A stretch of DNA of 64,000 nt from Lachnospiraceae bacterium (lineage in GTDB: Bacteria > Bacillota_A > Clostridia > Lachnospirales > Lachnospiraceae): the NCBI GenBank assembly GCA_017391465.1, contig JAFOYH010000060.1, positions 1 to 64,000 of the forward strand. The letters are read 5' to 3'. The translations under genes were made by a program, and so were the position numbers. Below the pieces are notes generated by a model. The model had not been told where the DNA came from and ran no database searches. It saw nothing but the letters and a program-made list of their open reading frames with translations. Positions 25,173-33,807 of this stretch are shown piece by piece (positions within the stretch are counted from its first letter, which is position 1; each line of letters begins with the position of its first letter).

Positions 25173-25685
25173 ATGCTTTATCTCGCAGATATTATAACAG
25201 ACAGTATTGTGGATGGTCCGGGACTCCGGACCACCATTTTTTCTCAGGGCTGTCCACACCATTGTCCAGGCTGCCATAATCCTGAAACATGGGCGTTTGA
25301 AGGTGGTACCGCCATTGATGAAGAAGATGCTTTAAAAATCGTCCGTTCCAATCCATTAAGCCGTGGTGTGACTTTTTCCGGCGGCGAACCATTCTCACAG
25401 GCCGAAAGCTTTACAAAACTTGCGATCCTTTTAAAAGAAAACGGATATGAGGTTGCATCCTACTCCGGATTTACATTTGAACAGCTTGTGAATGGAACCG
25501 AAGCACAGAAGGATCTTTTAAGACACATCGATGTTCTTATCGATGGACCATTTCTTCAGTCCGAAAAAAGTTTAACTCTCAATTTTAGAGGAAGTAAAAA
25601 CCAGCGTATTCTTGATGTCTCAAAAAGCCTTGCTGAAGGCAAAGCCGTTGAGATCACAAGCGGTCGCTGGACTGGTGAATATTAA
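25173..25685 (+). CDS. nrdG: Anaerobic ribonucleotide reductase activating protein
   Basis: Radical SAM activase that installs the glycyl radical on NrdD. The 170-residue protein starts MLYLADIITDSIVDGPGLRTTIFSQGC and has the cluster motif CPHHCPGCHN (CxxxCxxC, about residues 27-35) followed by VTFSGGEPFSQ, the SAM-binding GGE motif. The start lies one base after the end of the glycyl-radical ORF, so the three genes are translationally linked. Confidence 0.96.
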   Translation: MLYLADIITDSIVDGPGLRTTIFSQGCPHHCPGCHNPETWAFEGGTAIDEEDALKIVRSNPLSRGVTFSGGEPFSQAESFTKLAILLKENGYEVASYSGFTFEQLVNGTEAQKDLLRHIDVLIDGPFLQSEKSLTLNFRGSKNQRILDVSKSLAEGKAVEITSGRWTGEY

Positions 25686-25708
25686 TTTTAAACTTTATAG
25701 TTCAAACA

Positions 25709-25752
25709 AAAAAAGCCTTTAGACGCTTCATCAGCATCTAAAGGCTTTTCAT
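25709..25752. terminator. Bidirectional terminator between nrdG and rpsR
   Basis: AAAAGCCTTTAGACGC pairs with GCATCTAAAGGCTTTT around a seven-base loop. A and T runs stand on both sides of the stem. Confidence 0.92.
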
Positions 25753-25777
25753 TTCCATTATGTGATTAATGCCCTAA

Positions 25778-26041
25778 TTAATCTACGATGTAAGGCATAA
25801 GTGCGATATGTCTTGCTCTCTTAATAGCAACTGTAAGAGCTCTCTGATGTTTTGCACAGTTACCTGTGATTCTTCTAGGAAGAATTTTACCTCTTTCAGA
25901 GATATATCTTTTTAATTTGTTTACATCCTTGTAATCAATTACAGCGTTTTTATCTGCACAGTATACGCAAACTTTTTTTCTTCTGCGTCCGCCACGTCTC
26001 TTCATTGGAGAGTCGTTTCTTTTTTCTCTATCGAATGCCAT
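25778..26041 (-). CDS. rpsR: 30S ribosomal protein bS18
   Basis: Small-subunit protein of 87 residues with the family core [44 protein letters not shown]. It carries Cys in VCVYC and NC and may be of the zinc-containing type. Third gene of rpsF-ssb-rpsR, 46 bases after ssb. Confidence 0.97.
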   Translation of the reverse strand: MAFDREKRNDSPMKRRGGRRRKKVCVYCADKNAVIDYKDVNKLKRYISERGKILPRRITGNCAKHQRALTVAIKRARHIALMPYIVD

Positions 26042-26087
26042 TGCTCATAACCTCCTAATCCAAAATCTAATTCTTAAAATTTAACGT

Positions 26088-26534
26088 TTAACTGAAAGGT
26101 AATTCCTCATCCAAACCATCTGGAATGTTCATAAAACCATCACCAATTGGAGCACTTGGAGCCATTGCAGCGGATGGACGACCCCCAAAAGCTGCTGCAG
26201 ACTGTTCACTGGAAGCTTTGCTTTCAGCAAATTCCTGCTCATCAATGATAACATCTGTTGTATAAACTTTCACACCATCACGGTTTGTGTAGCTTCCTGT
26301 CTGAATACGACCGGAAACAACAATACGGATACCCTGTCTGAAATACTTTTCAGCAAATTCTGCTGCACGACCAAATGCCACGCAGTTAATAAAATCTGCA
26401 TCTGGTTCGCCGGCTCTTTTGAACGTACGATTCACAGCCAATGTATAACGAGCCACTGCTGTTGGACGTTCGCCCTGGGAGTAACGAACTTCAGGATCTC
26501 TTGTTAAGCGTCCCATCAAAATAACTTTATTCAT
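26088..26534 (-). CDS. ssb: Single-stranded DNA-binding protein
   Basis: Binds and protects single-stranded DNA in replication and repair. The 148-residue protein has the OB-fold start MNKVILMGRLTRDPEVRYSQ, the strand FINCVAFGRAAEFAEKYFRQGIRIVVSGRIQTGSYTNRDG, a flexible linker rich in Ala, Gly and Ser, and the acidic tail GLDEELPFS, which matches the conserved protein-binding tail (DDDIPF-like). It is the middle gene of the rpsF operon. Confidence 0.97.
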   Translation of the reverse strand: MNKVILMGRLTRDPEVRYSQGERPTAVARYTLAVNRTFKRAGEPDADFINCVAFGRAAEFAEKYFRQGIRIVVSGRIQTGSYTNRDGVKVYTTDVIIDEQEFAESKASSEQSAAAFGGRPSAAMAPSAPIGDGFMNIPDGLDEELPFS

Positions 26535-26559
26535 TAAGACTTACACCTCTCTTTAAAAA

Positions 26560-26847
26560 TTAAGCGTCCTGTCTAATGCATAAATATCTAATTACGTCTT
26601 CCATGATACGAACACGCTGTTCAACTTCATTTGGACAATTAGAATCAGATTCGAAAGTAATGAAATAATAGAAGCCTTCTTTCATCTTCTGAATTTCGTA
26701 AGCTAACTTTCTCTTACCCCATTCATCCACGTTTGTTACGTTACCACCGAAACGAGCGATGAGAGCTTTTACTTTTTCAATAACAGCTGCTCTTTCTTCA
26801 TCTTCGATTTTTGTTGTAACAACAACGCATAATTCATATTTTTTCAT
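26560..26847 (-). CDS. rpsF: 30S ribosomal protein bS6
   Basis: Small-subunit protein of 95 residues starting MKKYELCVVVTTKIEDEE with the family core GGNVTNVDEWGKRKLAYEIQKMKEGFYYFI. The start at 26847 follows AAGGAGGTG by eight bases; the open frame to 26898 lacks a better start. In the leader just upstream, CTCTG and CAGAG (26878-26893) form a small hairpin that could take part in r-protein feedback, but I do not see the usual S6:S18 motif clearly. Confidence 0.97.
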   Translation of the reverse strand: MKKYELCVVVTTKIEDEERAAVIEKVKALIARFGGNVTNVDEWGKRKLAYEIQKMKEGFYYFITFESDSNCPNEVEQRVRIMEDVIRYLCIRQDA

Positions 26848-26937
26848 GCTGCTGCACCTCCTTCTGGTCTTCTGGCCCTCTGTCTTAGCAGAGAGCAAGG
26901 AAATATTAAAAACATATCACAATTTCGTATCTTAACA

Positions 26938-26969
26938 TAAAAAAAGGGCTGATACAAGCCCTTTTTTGA
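26938..26969 (-). terminator. Terminator after the DUF951 gene
   Basis: AAAAAAGGGCT and AGCCCTTTTTT pair around a seven-base loop between the DUF951 gene and rpsF. Confidence 0.88.
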
Positions 26970-26986
26970 ATTTCTAATGTTCTTTT

Positions 26987-27178
26987 TTAAATAATATCCG
27001 ATGGTCGTTTTATATCACGAAGATTCTTTTCAACCAGCTTTCTGGCAATCATTACTGTATGATCGCATCCCATACATTTCAAACGAAAATCAGCACCAAT
27101 ACGCAAAACTTCCCATTCGAAGCTGCCGCATGGATGTTTCTTTTTTAATTTAACGATATCGCCCACCTGAATATCCAT
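26987..27178 (-). CDS. DUF951 domain protein
   Basis: A 63-residue protein of the DUF951 family, common in Firmicutes and of unknown role. The visible pattern is MDIQVGDIVKLKKKHPCGSFEWEVLRIGADFRLKC-x2-C with HPCG and CMGC as the likely zinc-binding or structural Cys pairs, and a C-terminal VMIARKLVEKNLRDI. The start at 27178 follows GGGAGG; longer readings upstream run into the tRNA gene. In related genomes DUF951 genes often stand near mscS, parB or rpsF clusters, which matches here. Confidence 0.9.
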   Translation of the reverse strand: MDIQVGDIVKLKKKHPCGSFEWEVLRIGADFRLKCMGCDHTVMIARKLVEKNLRDIKRPSDII

Positions 27179-27251
27179 CGTCAGACCTCCCTGCCTAAGA
27201 TGTACACATGTTATCAATGCATCATTATATAAAAACAGGTATAAAAAAGAA

Positions 27252-27323
27252 GCTACTGAGGGGATTCGAACCCCTGACCTACGCATTACGAGTGCGTTGC
27301 TCTACCTGCTGAGCCACAGTAGC
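27252..27323 (-). tRNA. tRNA-Thr (anticodon CGT)
   Basis: On the minus strand the acceptor arms GCTACTG/CAGTAGC pair, the D arm GGCTC...GAGC is present, the anticodon stem ACGCA/TGCGT holds loop CTCGTAA (anticodon CGT), and the T arm AGGGG-TTCGAAT-CCCCT is complete. The CCA end is not encoded. Confidence 0.95.
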
Positions 27324-27392
27324 CTGCTTTTCTATTATAGCAAATTAAACTTTTTTGTCCAGACCCTAATCCGAATATTTATCACACACATC

Positions 27393-28430
27393 TTAATATT
27401 TATTACGCACCTTTTCAAAGAAGCATAAGAAATCTTTAACTTCAATCTCCGTTCCATCGTCCAATACAACTTTGCCTGTGAAATGACCAAATACCTGATG
27501 CTGATCTGAAATGATCACTTTAGCATCCGTCAGTGAACTACGATCCATGATTGGAATAAACGCACCGTCAAAACGTCCATCTGAAGATACGATGTCCCAA
27601 GGTTCCATAAAAAGATCATTGCCATCCATATCGGTCGGAATGCAGAAAATGACATCTTCCAATTTATGCGCTTTTCCATTATAAAAGACCATGTTCTCTG
27701 TCGCTGAGGAACGATCACTAAAACCATAGCCCAGATTAAAGCCAAATGGAACACCATCCACCTTTCCACTTCCGGAACCCCAGTACCAGGTGTTATCTCT
27801 CGTCCAGACACCGCGTCCCCAGTCAAGAACACCCATAGAGTCTTCCGGACGGAAGCGCCACTGTTCTTCTCCAAGCCGTACACATCCACTGGCCGGCATA
27901 CAGTTGATTTTCTGGTTGTAATAAAATGCTGTCGGTTCTTCTGCCCATGGCGTTGCAATACACATGGTATCCATCGGTTTCTGGAGAAGCCATATTTCCA
28001 CATCCAGATTTTTGCCGTCTTTGAAATTTTCCATATGACACTGAATCTTTCTTCGATCATAAACCATGGAATATCTCAAATGAATTCGTTTGTTTTTAAA
28101 ATCGGCATTCCCCTGATTGGAATGATTTCCCAAACGGAATTTACCCATTGGCGCTGCAGATAAAACCGTTTCTGTGTGATGTTCTTTTTTATCAAAATCC
28201 AATATGGATACACTGATCATTCCAAGATATGCCAAATCCGAAATCGTAAATGCCACCCCAAAATGATCATTGGCTACAAGATAATAATCCCATTCTTTAA
28301 TTCGATATTTTGGCACCTTAATCGCTGAACGATCATACTGCCATACAAGTTCTTTTGCCCACCCCGGCTCTGTAATATGTCCATTTTCGTCCAACAGTGG
28401 CTGTACCGTTGTTACTTCATGCTGACTCAT
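27393..28430 (-). CDS. DUF2804 domain protein
   Basis: A 345-residue protein of the DUF2804 family, whose biochemical role is unknown. Family-like features include the start QPLLDENGHITEPGWAKELVWQYDR, the middle YDRRKIQCHMENFKDGKNLDVEIWLLQ, WDWGRGVW-like VLDWGRGVWTRDNTWYWGSGSG, and FGHFTGKVVLDDG near the end. It has no signal peptide or membrane helix. The fold is predicted beta-rich. It lies 59 bases after the SGNH hydrolase gene on the same strand. Confidence 0.88.
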   Translation of the reverse strand: MSQHEVTTVQPLLDENGHITEPGWAKELVWQYDRSAIKVPKYRIKEWDYYLVANDHFGVAFTISDLAYLGMISVSILDFDKKEHHTETVLSAAPMGKFRLGNHSNQGNADFKNKRIHLRYSMVYDRRKIQCHMENFKDGKNLDVEIWLLQKPMDTMCIATPWAEEPTAFYYNQKINCMPASGCVRLGEEQWRFRPEDSMGVLDWGRGVWTRDNTWYWGSGSGKVDGVPFGFNLGYGFSDRSSATENMVFYNGKAHKLEDVIFCIPTDMDGNDLFMEPWDIVSSDGRFDGAFIPIMDRSSLTDAKVIISDQHQVFGHFTGKVVLDDGTEIEVKDFLCFFEKVRNKY

Positions 28431-28489
28431 TTGTAAACACCCCTTCCATATCCTGTAAATTCACATTTTATAATATCTATTCTTCATCT

Positions 28490-29086
28490 TCATAGAACCT
28501 TCATCTTCGCATACGCCTCACAAAAAATATTCGCCAAAGCCAAATAACCTTCTTTTGTTGGATGAACACCATCCTGATATCCATACATAATGCCCGCATT
28601 TTCCAAATATTCCGGATATCTTTTTTGAAAATCAATATATGGCACGTGCATAGTTTCACAGTAGGCAATCAGCCACTCCCTGTATTTTGAAAATATTTCC
28701 AATGTTTGTTCAATACTATAATAACTATACCAGCATCTTTTCAGCATCTCACCATCCACTGTAATCGGTATACCAACAATCGTCCCTATTCCTGATTCCA
28801 ATGCCCGTTCAACCATTCGGGATACATTCTTACAAGTACGTTCCAATGATGTTCCCATTAAAATATCATTGGCTCCGGCCATGATAAAAACTTCTTTCGG
28901 ATGATTCCACAATACATCCTCAGAAAAACGTGCGCGCATGCCAGCAGATGTATCTCCGTTAATCCCCCGATTTAAAATCGTAATACCCAAGCGTTCAGAT
29001 GCCACGCGCGGCCATGAAAAACGCGGATGCACGCCATACCCATAAACAATACTGTCACCAATACACACTAAATCCGGCTGTACCAT
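28490..29086 (-). CDS. SGNH/GDSL-type hydrolase
   Basis: A cytoplasmic-looking esterase of 198 residues. The four SGNH blocks are visible: CIGDSIVYGYG (Ser), RGINGDTSAGM (Gly), MAGANDILMG (Asn) and YQDGVHPTKEGYLAL (Asp and His). The start at 29086 follows GGAGTGATTGG; longer readings to 29203 have no ribosome site and cross the terminator region. It may act on acetylated sugars or lipids; the substrate cannot be told. Confidence 0.92.
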   Translation of the reverse strand: MVQPDLVCIGDSIVYGYGVHPRFSWPRVASERLGITILNRGINGDTSAGMRARFSEDVLWNHPKEVFIMAGANDILMGTSLERTCKNVSRMVERALESGIGTIVGIPITVDGEMLKRCWYSYYSIEQTLEIFSKYREWLIAYCETMHVPYIDFQKRYPEYLENAGIMYGYQDGVHPTKEGYLALANIFCEAYAKMKVL

Positions 29087-29135
29087 CCAATCACTCCGAT
29101 CTTTTTTATTACATTTAGTATAACATGTCACATGC

Positions 29136-29182
29136 AAAAAAAGAACATTGTGAATTCCAAAACTCACAATGTTCTTTATATT
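29136..29182 (-). terminator. Terminator after the L,D-transpeptidase gene
   Basis: AAAGAACATTGTGA pairs with TCACAATGTTCTTT around a ten-base loop, with T-runs on the minus strand after the stem. Confidence 0.88.
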
Positions 29183-29186
29183 TTGT

Positions 29187-30566
29187 TTAATAATAAATAA
29201 CAACAGGCACTCCTACTTCAATGTTCCAGAATAAGGATTCAACTGCATCATATGGTGTATTAATGCAGCCATGAGAACCGTTGTAAAGATACTCTGTTCC
29301 ACCATAAGCATAACGCCACAGAGAATCATGAATGCCAATACCTCCATTGATCTGCATCCAGTAGTTTACCGGTGTACGATAATCATCTCCCACCAGAATG
29401 GTGTTCTGTAAACGGTTATGAATGAAATAGACCCCTGCAGGTGTACCCATACCCGCATACATTGTTCCAGATGTAATCGGTGTTTCAAGGAACAATTCCC
29501 CATCGAGATAATACCACATATACTGGCTGGATAAATCCATCTCAACATAAGTATCGCCAATATCATCTGCTGCATCTGAATTCAATCCATTAAATGGTGT
29601 CATATTATAATCCGGCTCACGGGTTATCACACGCTGGTTTGCCACATCATCCATAATCTTATCCGTTTCTGTATAAACAGCCATAGACCATCCATAGTTA
29701 CCCGGCTGGAGTGTGATCACATCCCCCCATGAATTTTTAAATTCACGGTATGTATAAACCGTATCATACTTCGCTGCCAACTGTTTCATAAACGCATACG
29801 CCGCATCCCAGGAAAGGTAATAACTGCCATCCCAGTTTTTACGTACCCATGTACGAATCTGTTCTGTTCCGATAACTTCTTTTTCACCACGAAAATCATA
29901 TGTGATCTCTGCCTGACAAAGCTTATCCACCTCATTTAATACATCCCGAATCTCCTTAGATTCCAATGTGATCGTTGGTTTTTCATAACAATTTGCCGCC
30001 ACAAGATCAATTTTACGTTCTCCGGCTTCAACTGCCTGCGCAATAATTGCTTTCGTTGGTTCAACTTCCAAAGTATTTCCTAAAGTTTCTTTTTGCAAAG
30101 AAAAACTATACTCATCAATCACGATGGACGCATTCGTTGGGGCTGTCATCTCCTGTGTCAGACAATTTAACTTCGATATCTCTGCCTTTAACTTAGCATG
30201 ATTATATTCCCAATCCGGTTCAAATATATAATCCGTATGCGCAAACAGCTTGACCGGCCACTGCCATCCCATCTCTCTTTTTTTCAATTCAGCAACACCG
30301 TCAAATATATAATTAAAATCAAAGGTTGATCCCAGAAGAAGTTCCGAATCTCCCTCAATGGTCACTACGCGCAAATGATAATTATCCTGATTTTCTTCTA
30401 AGACTTTCTGAACATCCGAAACTTTCTGCATAGATACATCAATACCATTAATCGTCGTATTTGGACAAAATACCTGATCAAAATAAAACGCTATACCAAA
30501 ATAGCAAATCATCAACAAACAAAAAATGCTCGCTGCAATCGTGATTCCAATTTTCTTTCTATCCAT
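29187..30566 (-). CDS. L,D-transpeptidase with peptidoglycan-binding domains
   Basis: Cross-links peptidoglycan (3-3 links) or attaches proteins outside the membrane. The 459-residue protein has an N-terminal membrane helix (IGITIAASIFCLLMICYFGIAFYF), two tandem PG_binding_4-like domains (about 35-310) and a C-terminal YkuD domain with IGIHDSLW...SHGCINTP, in which Cys is the nucleophile. The order is that of the clostridial VanY-independent Ldt type. It ends in a terminator; the SGNH gene follows on the same strand. Confidence 0.95.
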   Translation of the reverse strand: MDRKKIGITIAASIFCLLMICYFGIAFYFDQVFCPNTTINGIDVSMQKVSDVQKVLEENQDNYHLRVVTIEGDSELLLGSTFDFNYIFDGVAELKKREMGWQWPVKLFAHTDYIFEPDWEYNHAKLKAEISKLNCLTQEMTAPTNASIVIDEYSFSLQKETLGNTLEVEPTKAIIAQAVEAGERKIDLVAANCYEKPTITLESKEIRDVLNEVDKLCQAEITYDFRGEKEVIGTEQIRTWVRKNWDGSYYLSWDAAYAFMKQLAAKYDTVYTYREFKNSWGDVITLQPGNYGWSMAVYTETDKIMDDVANQRVITREPDYNMTPFNGLNSDAADDIGDTYVEMDLSSQYMWYYLDGELFLETPITSGTMYAGMGTPAGVYFIHNRLQNTILVGDDYRTPVNYWMQINGGIGIHDSLWRYAYGGTEYLYNGSHGCINTPYDAVESLFWNIEVGVPVVIYY

Positions 30567-30709
30567 GTTCTTCCCTCATAAATCAAATTCAGAAGTCTCC
30601 GAATTTAATATACCCTTCCTGAATAATTTTAAAACAATATCACATACTAATCCATGTAAACTCAAATCGGTTATCTATCGATAGCCACCTTATTGAAAGG
30701 AGTACTACA

Positions 30710-30871
30710 ATGATTAAAAATGCTTGTATTCAGTGTTCTATCAAAGAATGTAAACACCACTGCGGAGACGAAAACTACTGTTCTTTAAATCAGATTAAAG
30801 TCGGTACACACGAAAGTCATCCAACAAAAATCGAATGTACAGACTGTGAATCTTTCGTTTTCCGTGCATAA
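30710..30871 (+). CDS. DUF1540 protein, Cys-rich
   Basis: A 53-residue protein with eight Cys: ACIQCSIKECKHHCGDENYC then LNQIKVG and later IECTDCESF. That order of Cys and the TDCxSF end match DUF1540, a small family found in Clostridia whose role is unknown; a metal site is likely. GAAAGGAG lies before the ATG. It is monocistronic and followed by a small terminator. Confidence 0.88.
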   Translation: MIKNACIQCSIKECKHHCGDENYCSLNQIKVGTHESHPTKIECTDCESFVFRA

Positions 30872-30898
30872 ATTCGTTTTCATACAAGTGGAATCTTA

Positions 30899-30925
30899 AT
30901 GGGCAGTCACTGACTGTCCATTTTT
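30899..30925 (+). terminator. Terminator of the DUF1540 gene
   Basis: GGGCAGTCA and TGACTGTCC pair (one G-T) around one base and are followed by ATTTTT. Confidence 0.7.
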
Positions 30926-31239
30926 AATATCCAGACACACCAAATACATAATCCCGTTCACTGTATAAAAGCAATTTCATTTTAGCACACTAAAGCCAAT
31001 ACCACAATCTTATTTTATGTCAATTTACTTAAAGATTCCTTACATTTTCATCAATAACCCAAAGTTATCATTTTGATAAAATTTATATATTTTACAATTT
31101 CATTTACACAACATATAATGAACTCAAGGTTATATTATTTATGGGAACAACGTTGGCAGATAATGGCCGTGATATAGATTGTCTGCCAACTGATCATGTT
31201 CCTTAATCACCATCCCGGAGATATACCTAAGCCCTCAAC

Positions 31240-31293
31240 ATAAAAAGAAGTAGCACTCCGTCTCGTCCTTGCAAAGTGATACTTCTTTTTTTC
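31240..31293. terminator. Terminator-like hairpin downstream of the LysR gene
   Basis: AAAAAGAAGTA and TACTTCTTTTT pair, with CACT/AAGTG extending the stem. The hairpin has A/T runs on both sides. Confidence 0.65.
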
Positions 31294-31309
31294 TAAAAAT
31301 ATAAATAAT

Positions 31310-31347
31310 AAAAAAGATTTTCTGATTAAAGTCAGAAAATCTTTTTT
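31310..31347 (-). terminator. Terminator of the LysR gene
   Basis: AAAAGATTTTCTGA pairs perfectly with TCAGAAAATCTTTT around a seven-base loop; it lies just after the stop of the LysR gene at 31356. Confidence 0.9.
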
Positions 31348-31355
31348 ATTTACTC

Positions 31356-32345
31356 TTATAAAGATTCGATATATTTTTCCCTGGATTCTCTGGAATTCCA
31401 TTTACCACTCCACATATTATGGGTATCCGCATAATAAATATACTGAAATTCATTATGCGCTGCCAGATACTCTACCGTAAACTCAATAAATTTATTCATC
31501 GCATGCGTCCTTGGTCGATTTCTCAACAAGAAAAATCCAATATCCCAATTATAGCCTTCTTTAATCTTCGATGCTTTAATATTCGGAAGCACACTTTTCT
31601 CAACCAAAGGTCTTGGTAAAACCGAAATGCCAAAATCCGAATCAACCATCTTTAACAAAAAATCCCATTGACTGCTTTTAGCAACAATCTTCGGCGTAAA
31701 ACCTTCCTGCATGCACAATTGCATGAAATCATCATATAAAAGATATTGTTCATTCGTCACTACAAAATCTTCGTCTTTTACATCATGAATACTAATGGTG
31801 TCCATTGCTGCATAGGTTTTATTCTTATTGACAACAAGAACACCCTCATCATGCGTTAATGGAATCACCAGCAAATCTCTCGGTATCGGCACGTTCTCCG
31901 AAAGCATACCAAGTCCCAGATCAATTCGCTCTTCTCGCAACGCTGCATTAATATCTTTTGTACCCTCTCCGGAAACAGAAATATGAATTCCAGGATATTG
32001 TTTCTGGAACTCGCAGATCAGGTCAAAATAGCACAAAAACCCGAGAATATTGGGAATACCTATCTTGATCTCTCCTTCATTCGACAGACGAACATCATCA
32101 ATCGTTTTATAGATATCCCGGAACTGCTGAATTAAAAATACTGCTTTTTGAAACAAGGCCTGTCCCGTATCCGTCAGCTCAAAACTTTTATTCGTTCGTT
32201 CAATTAACACTGTATTCAACTCTGTTTCCAATAGCCGAATACTTTTACTGAGTGCCGGCTGTGATAAATGCAGTTGCTCGGATGCCTTTCGGAAATTTTT
32301 TGTCTTGGCCAATTCCACGAAATATTCTAATTGTCGAATATCCAT
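31356..32345 (-). CDS. LysR-family transcriptional regulator
   Basis: A 329-residue regulator with an N-terminal winged HTH (MDIRQLEYFVELAKTKNFRKASEQLHLSQPALSKSIRLLETEL) and a substrate-binding-protein-like effector domain starting at about residue 90 (IKIGIPNILGFLCYFDLICEFQKQYP). The C-terminal end has a longer tail than usual (about 20 residues). It lies 39 bases after glf on the same strand, with AAGGATG in front of the ATG. Its ligand is unknown. Confidence 0.93.
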   Translation of the reverse strand: MDIRQLEYFVELAKTKNFRKASEQLHLSQPALSKSIRLLETELNTVLIERTNKSFELTDTGQALFQKAVFLIQQFRDIYKTIDDVRLSNEGEIKIGIPNILGFLCYFDLICEFQKQYPGIHISVSGEGTKDINAALREERIDLGLGMLSENVPIPRDLLVIPLTHDEGVLVVNKNKTYAAMDTISIHDVKDEDFVVTNEQYLLYDDFMQLCMQEGFTPKIVAKSSQWDFLLKMVDSDFGISVLPRPLVEKSVLPNIKASKIKEGYNWDIGFFLLRNRPRTHAMNKFIEFTVEYLAAHNEFQYIYYADTHNMWSGKWNSRESREKYIESL

Positions 32346-32384
32346 GACTTCATCCTTTCTTCTAGAATTTCCATCATTCGTTCT

Positions 32385-33488
32385 CTATATATTCAATTCT
32401 TCAGCAACCAGATTCAAAGCTGCTTCGATAACTTTATCCATATCATAATACTGATAATTTCCAAGTCTGCCTCCAAAGATTACCTTTTCTTCTTTGGATG
32501 CCAGTGCTTTATAGGCTGCAAACAACGCATTATTCTGATCATTATTCACCGGATAATAAGGTTCCATGCCCACTTTCCACTCGGAAGAATACTCTCTGGA
32601 AATAACAGTTTTTTCCTGATGCCCAAACTCAAAATGTTTATGCTCAATAATACGTGTATATGGAACTTCTCTGTCTGTGTAGTTCACGACTGCATTCCCC
32701 TGATAATTATCACAATCGAGAACTTCCGTTTCAAAGCGTACCGAACGATATTCCAATGCCCCCAACTGATAATCATAATATTCATCAATCATGCCGGTGA
32801 ACAGCGTCTTCTCTGCAATGTCCGGATTCTCTTTGATAAATTCAAAGTAATCTGTATCCACCTTCACATCAATGCCATCCAGCATCTTTTCAATGATCTT
32901 TGTATATCCTCCCATCGGAATTCCCTGAAAACGATCATTAAAGTAGTTATTATCGTATGTAAATCGCAAAGGCAGACGTTTTATAATAAACGCAGGAAGA
33001 TCTGTACAGTCACGGCCCCACTGTTTTTCTGTATAACCTTTGACCAGCTTCTCATACACATCACGTCCTGCAAGAGACAATGCCTGTTCCTCCAGATTCT
33101 TTGGTTCCGAAATATCCAGTTCTGCAATCTGTTTTGCGATTATATCTTTTGCTTCCTGTGGTGTACGAATATTCCACATTTTACTGAATGTATTCATATT
33201 AAATGGCAAATTATATAACTCATCTTTATAAACTGCCACCGGAGAATTCACATAGTGATTAAATTCCGCAAACTGATTAATATATTCCCAGATTACCTTG
33301 TTGGATGTATGAAAAATATGTGCACCATATTTATGCACATTGATACCCTCAATCTCTTCGCAATAAATATTACCGCCAATATGTGATCGTTTATCAATAA
33401 CCAGACATGTTTTTCCCCGTTTTTTTGCCTCATAGGCAAAAACAGAGCCATACAAACCGGCACCAACGATCAGATAATCGTATCTCAT
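32385..33488 (-). CDS. glf: UDP-galactopyranose mutase
   Basis: Flavoenzyme that makes UDP-galactofuranose for cell-surface glycans. The 367-residue protein has the FAD-binding GxGxxG start YDYLIVGAGLYGSVFAYEAKKRG, the KRSHIGGNIYCEEIEG block, HKYGAHIFHTSNKVIWEYIN (substrate-binding His), and the terminal FGGRLGNYQYYDMDKVIEAAL. It is complete. It lies alone among regulators and tRNA genes, not in a polysaccharide cluster, so galactofuranose use is inferred for elsewhere. Confidence 0.97.
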   Translation of the reverse strand: MRYDYLIVGAGLYGSVFAYEAKKRGKTCLVIDKRSHIGGNIYCEEIEGINVHKYGAHIFHTSNKVIWEYINQFAEFNHYVNSPVAVYKDELYNLPFNMNTFSKMWNIRTPQEAKDIIAKQIAELDISEPKNLEEQALSLAGRDVYEKLVKGYTEKQWGRDCTDLPAFIIKRLPLRFTYDNNYFNDRFQGIPMGGYTKIIEKMLDGIDVKVDTDYFEFIKENPDIAEKTLFTGMIDEYYDYQLGALEYRSVRFETEVLDCDNYQGNAVVNYTDREVPYTRIIEHKHFEFGHQEKTVISREYSSEWKVGMEPYYPVNNDQNNALFAAYKALASKEEKVIFGGRLGNYQYYDMDKVIEAALNLVAEELNI

Positions 33489-33554
33489 AGAATTGCCTCC
33501 AAATCTATTTGTATTTTTTTCTGTACATTATTGTCTCATTATATAGTGTTTATA

Positions 33555-33592
33555 AAAGAACCGGAAAGCCTTAATTTAAAGCCTTCCGGTGC
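33555..33592 (-). terminator. Terminator after tRNA-Pro
   Basis: CCGGAAaGC and GCcTTCCGG pair around a ten-base loop; on the minus strand T-rich sequence follows. Confidence 0.7.
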
Positions 33593-33605
33593 CCCTGCCA
33601 AGGAA

Positions 33606-33679
33606 TCGAAGCGACGTGATTCGAACACGCGACCTCTGCGTCCCGAACGCAGCGCTCTACCAAACTGAGCCACGCTTCG
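33606..33679 (-). tRNA. tRNA-Pro (anticodon CGG)
   Basis: On the minus strand the acceptor arms CGAAGCG/CGCTTCG pair, the D arm GGCTC...GAGC is present, the anticodon stem CTGCG/CGCAG holds loop TTCGGGA (anticodon CGG), and the T arm CGTGTTCGAATCACG is complete, with discriminator A. Confidence 0.95.
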
Positions 33680-33807
33680 CCATACTCATTTATTTTACGC
33701 CTTTTTTCAGTGAAATGCAATGCTATTCCTCACAAATGATTCCTGAGATTTTGAAATTTTTCCAATACATCTTTGCATAAAAAAGATAAAAACCGTCTAT
33801 ACTTATG

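Larger units (their letters stand above)
30872..31355. other. Intergenic region with several hairpins after the DUF1540 gene
   Basis: About 480 bases. It contains a terminator (30899-30925), an AT-rich promoter-like stretch, a 21-codon ORF 31141-31206 (reading MGTTLADNGRDIDCLPTDHVP) whose DNA folds as TTGGCAGA...TCTGCCAA, and two more terminator-like hairpins. A dyad TTATCA-TTT-TGATAA lies at 31067-31081. No known RNA family was recognised. Confidence 0.4.

Noticed and set aside
30710..30871. SCIFF-type ranthipeptide precursor (six Cys in a small protein)
   Set aside because: The Cys spacing and TDCESF end fit DUF1540, and no radical SAM maturase is next to it.
32331..33218. 295-codon open frame antisense to glf
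   Set aside because: Its translation is rich in Ile, His, Cys and Phe, typical of an antisense shadow; glf on the other strand has all family motifs.
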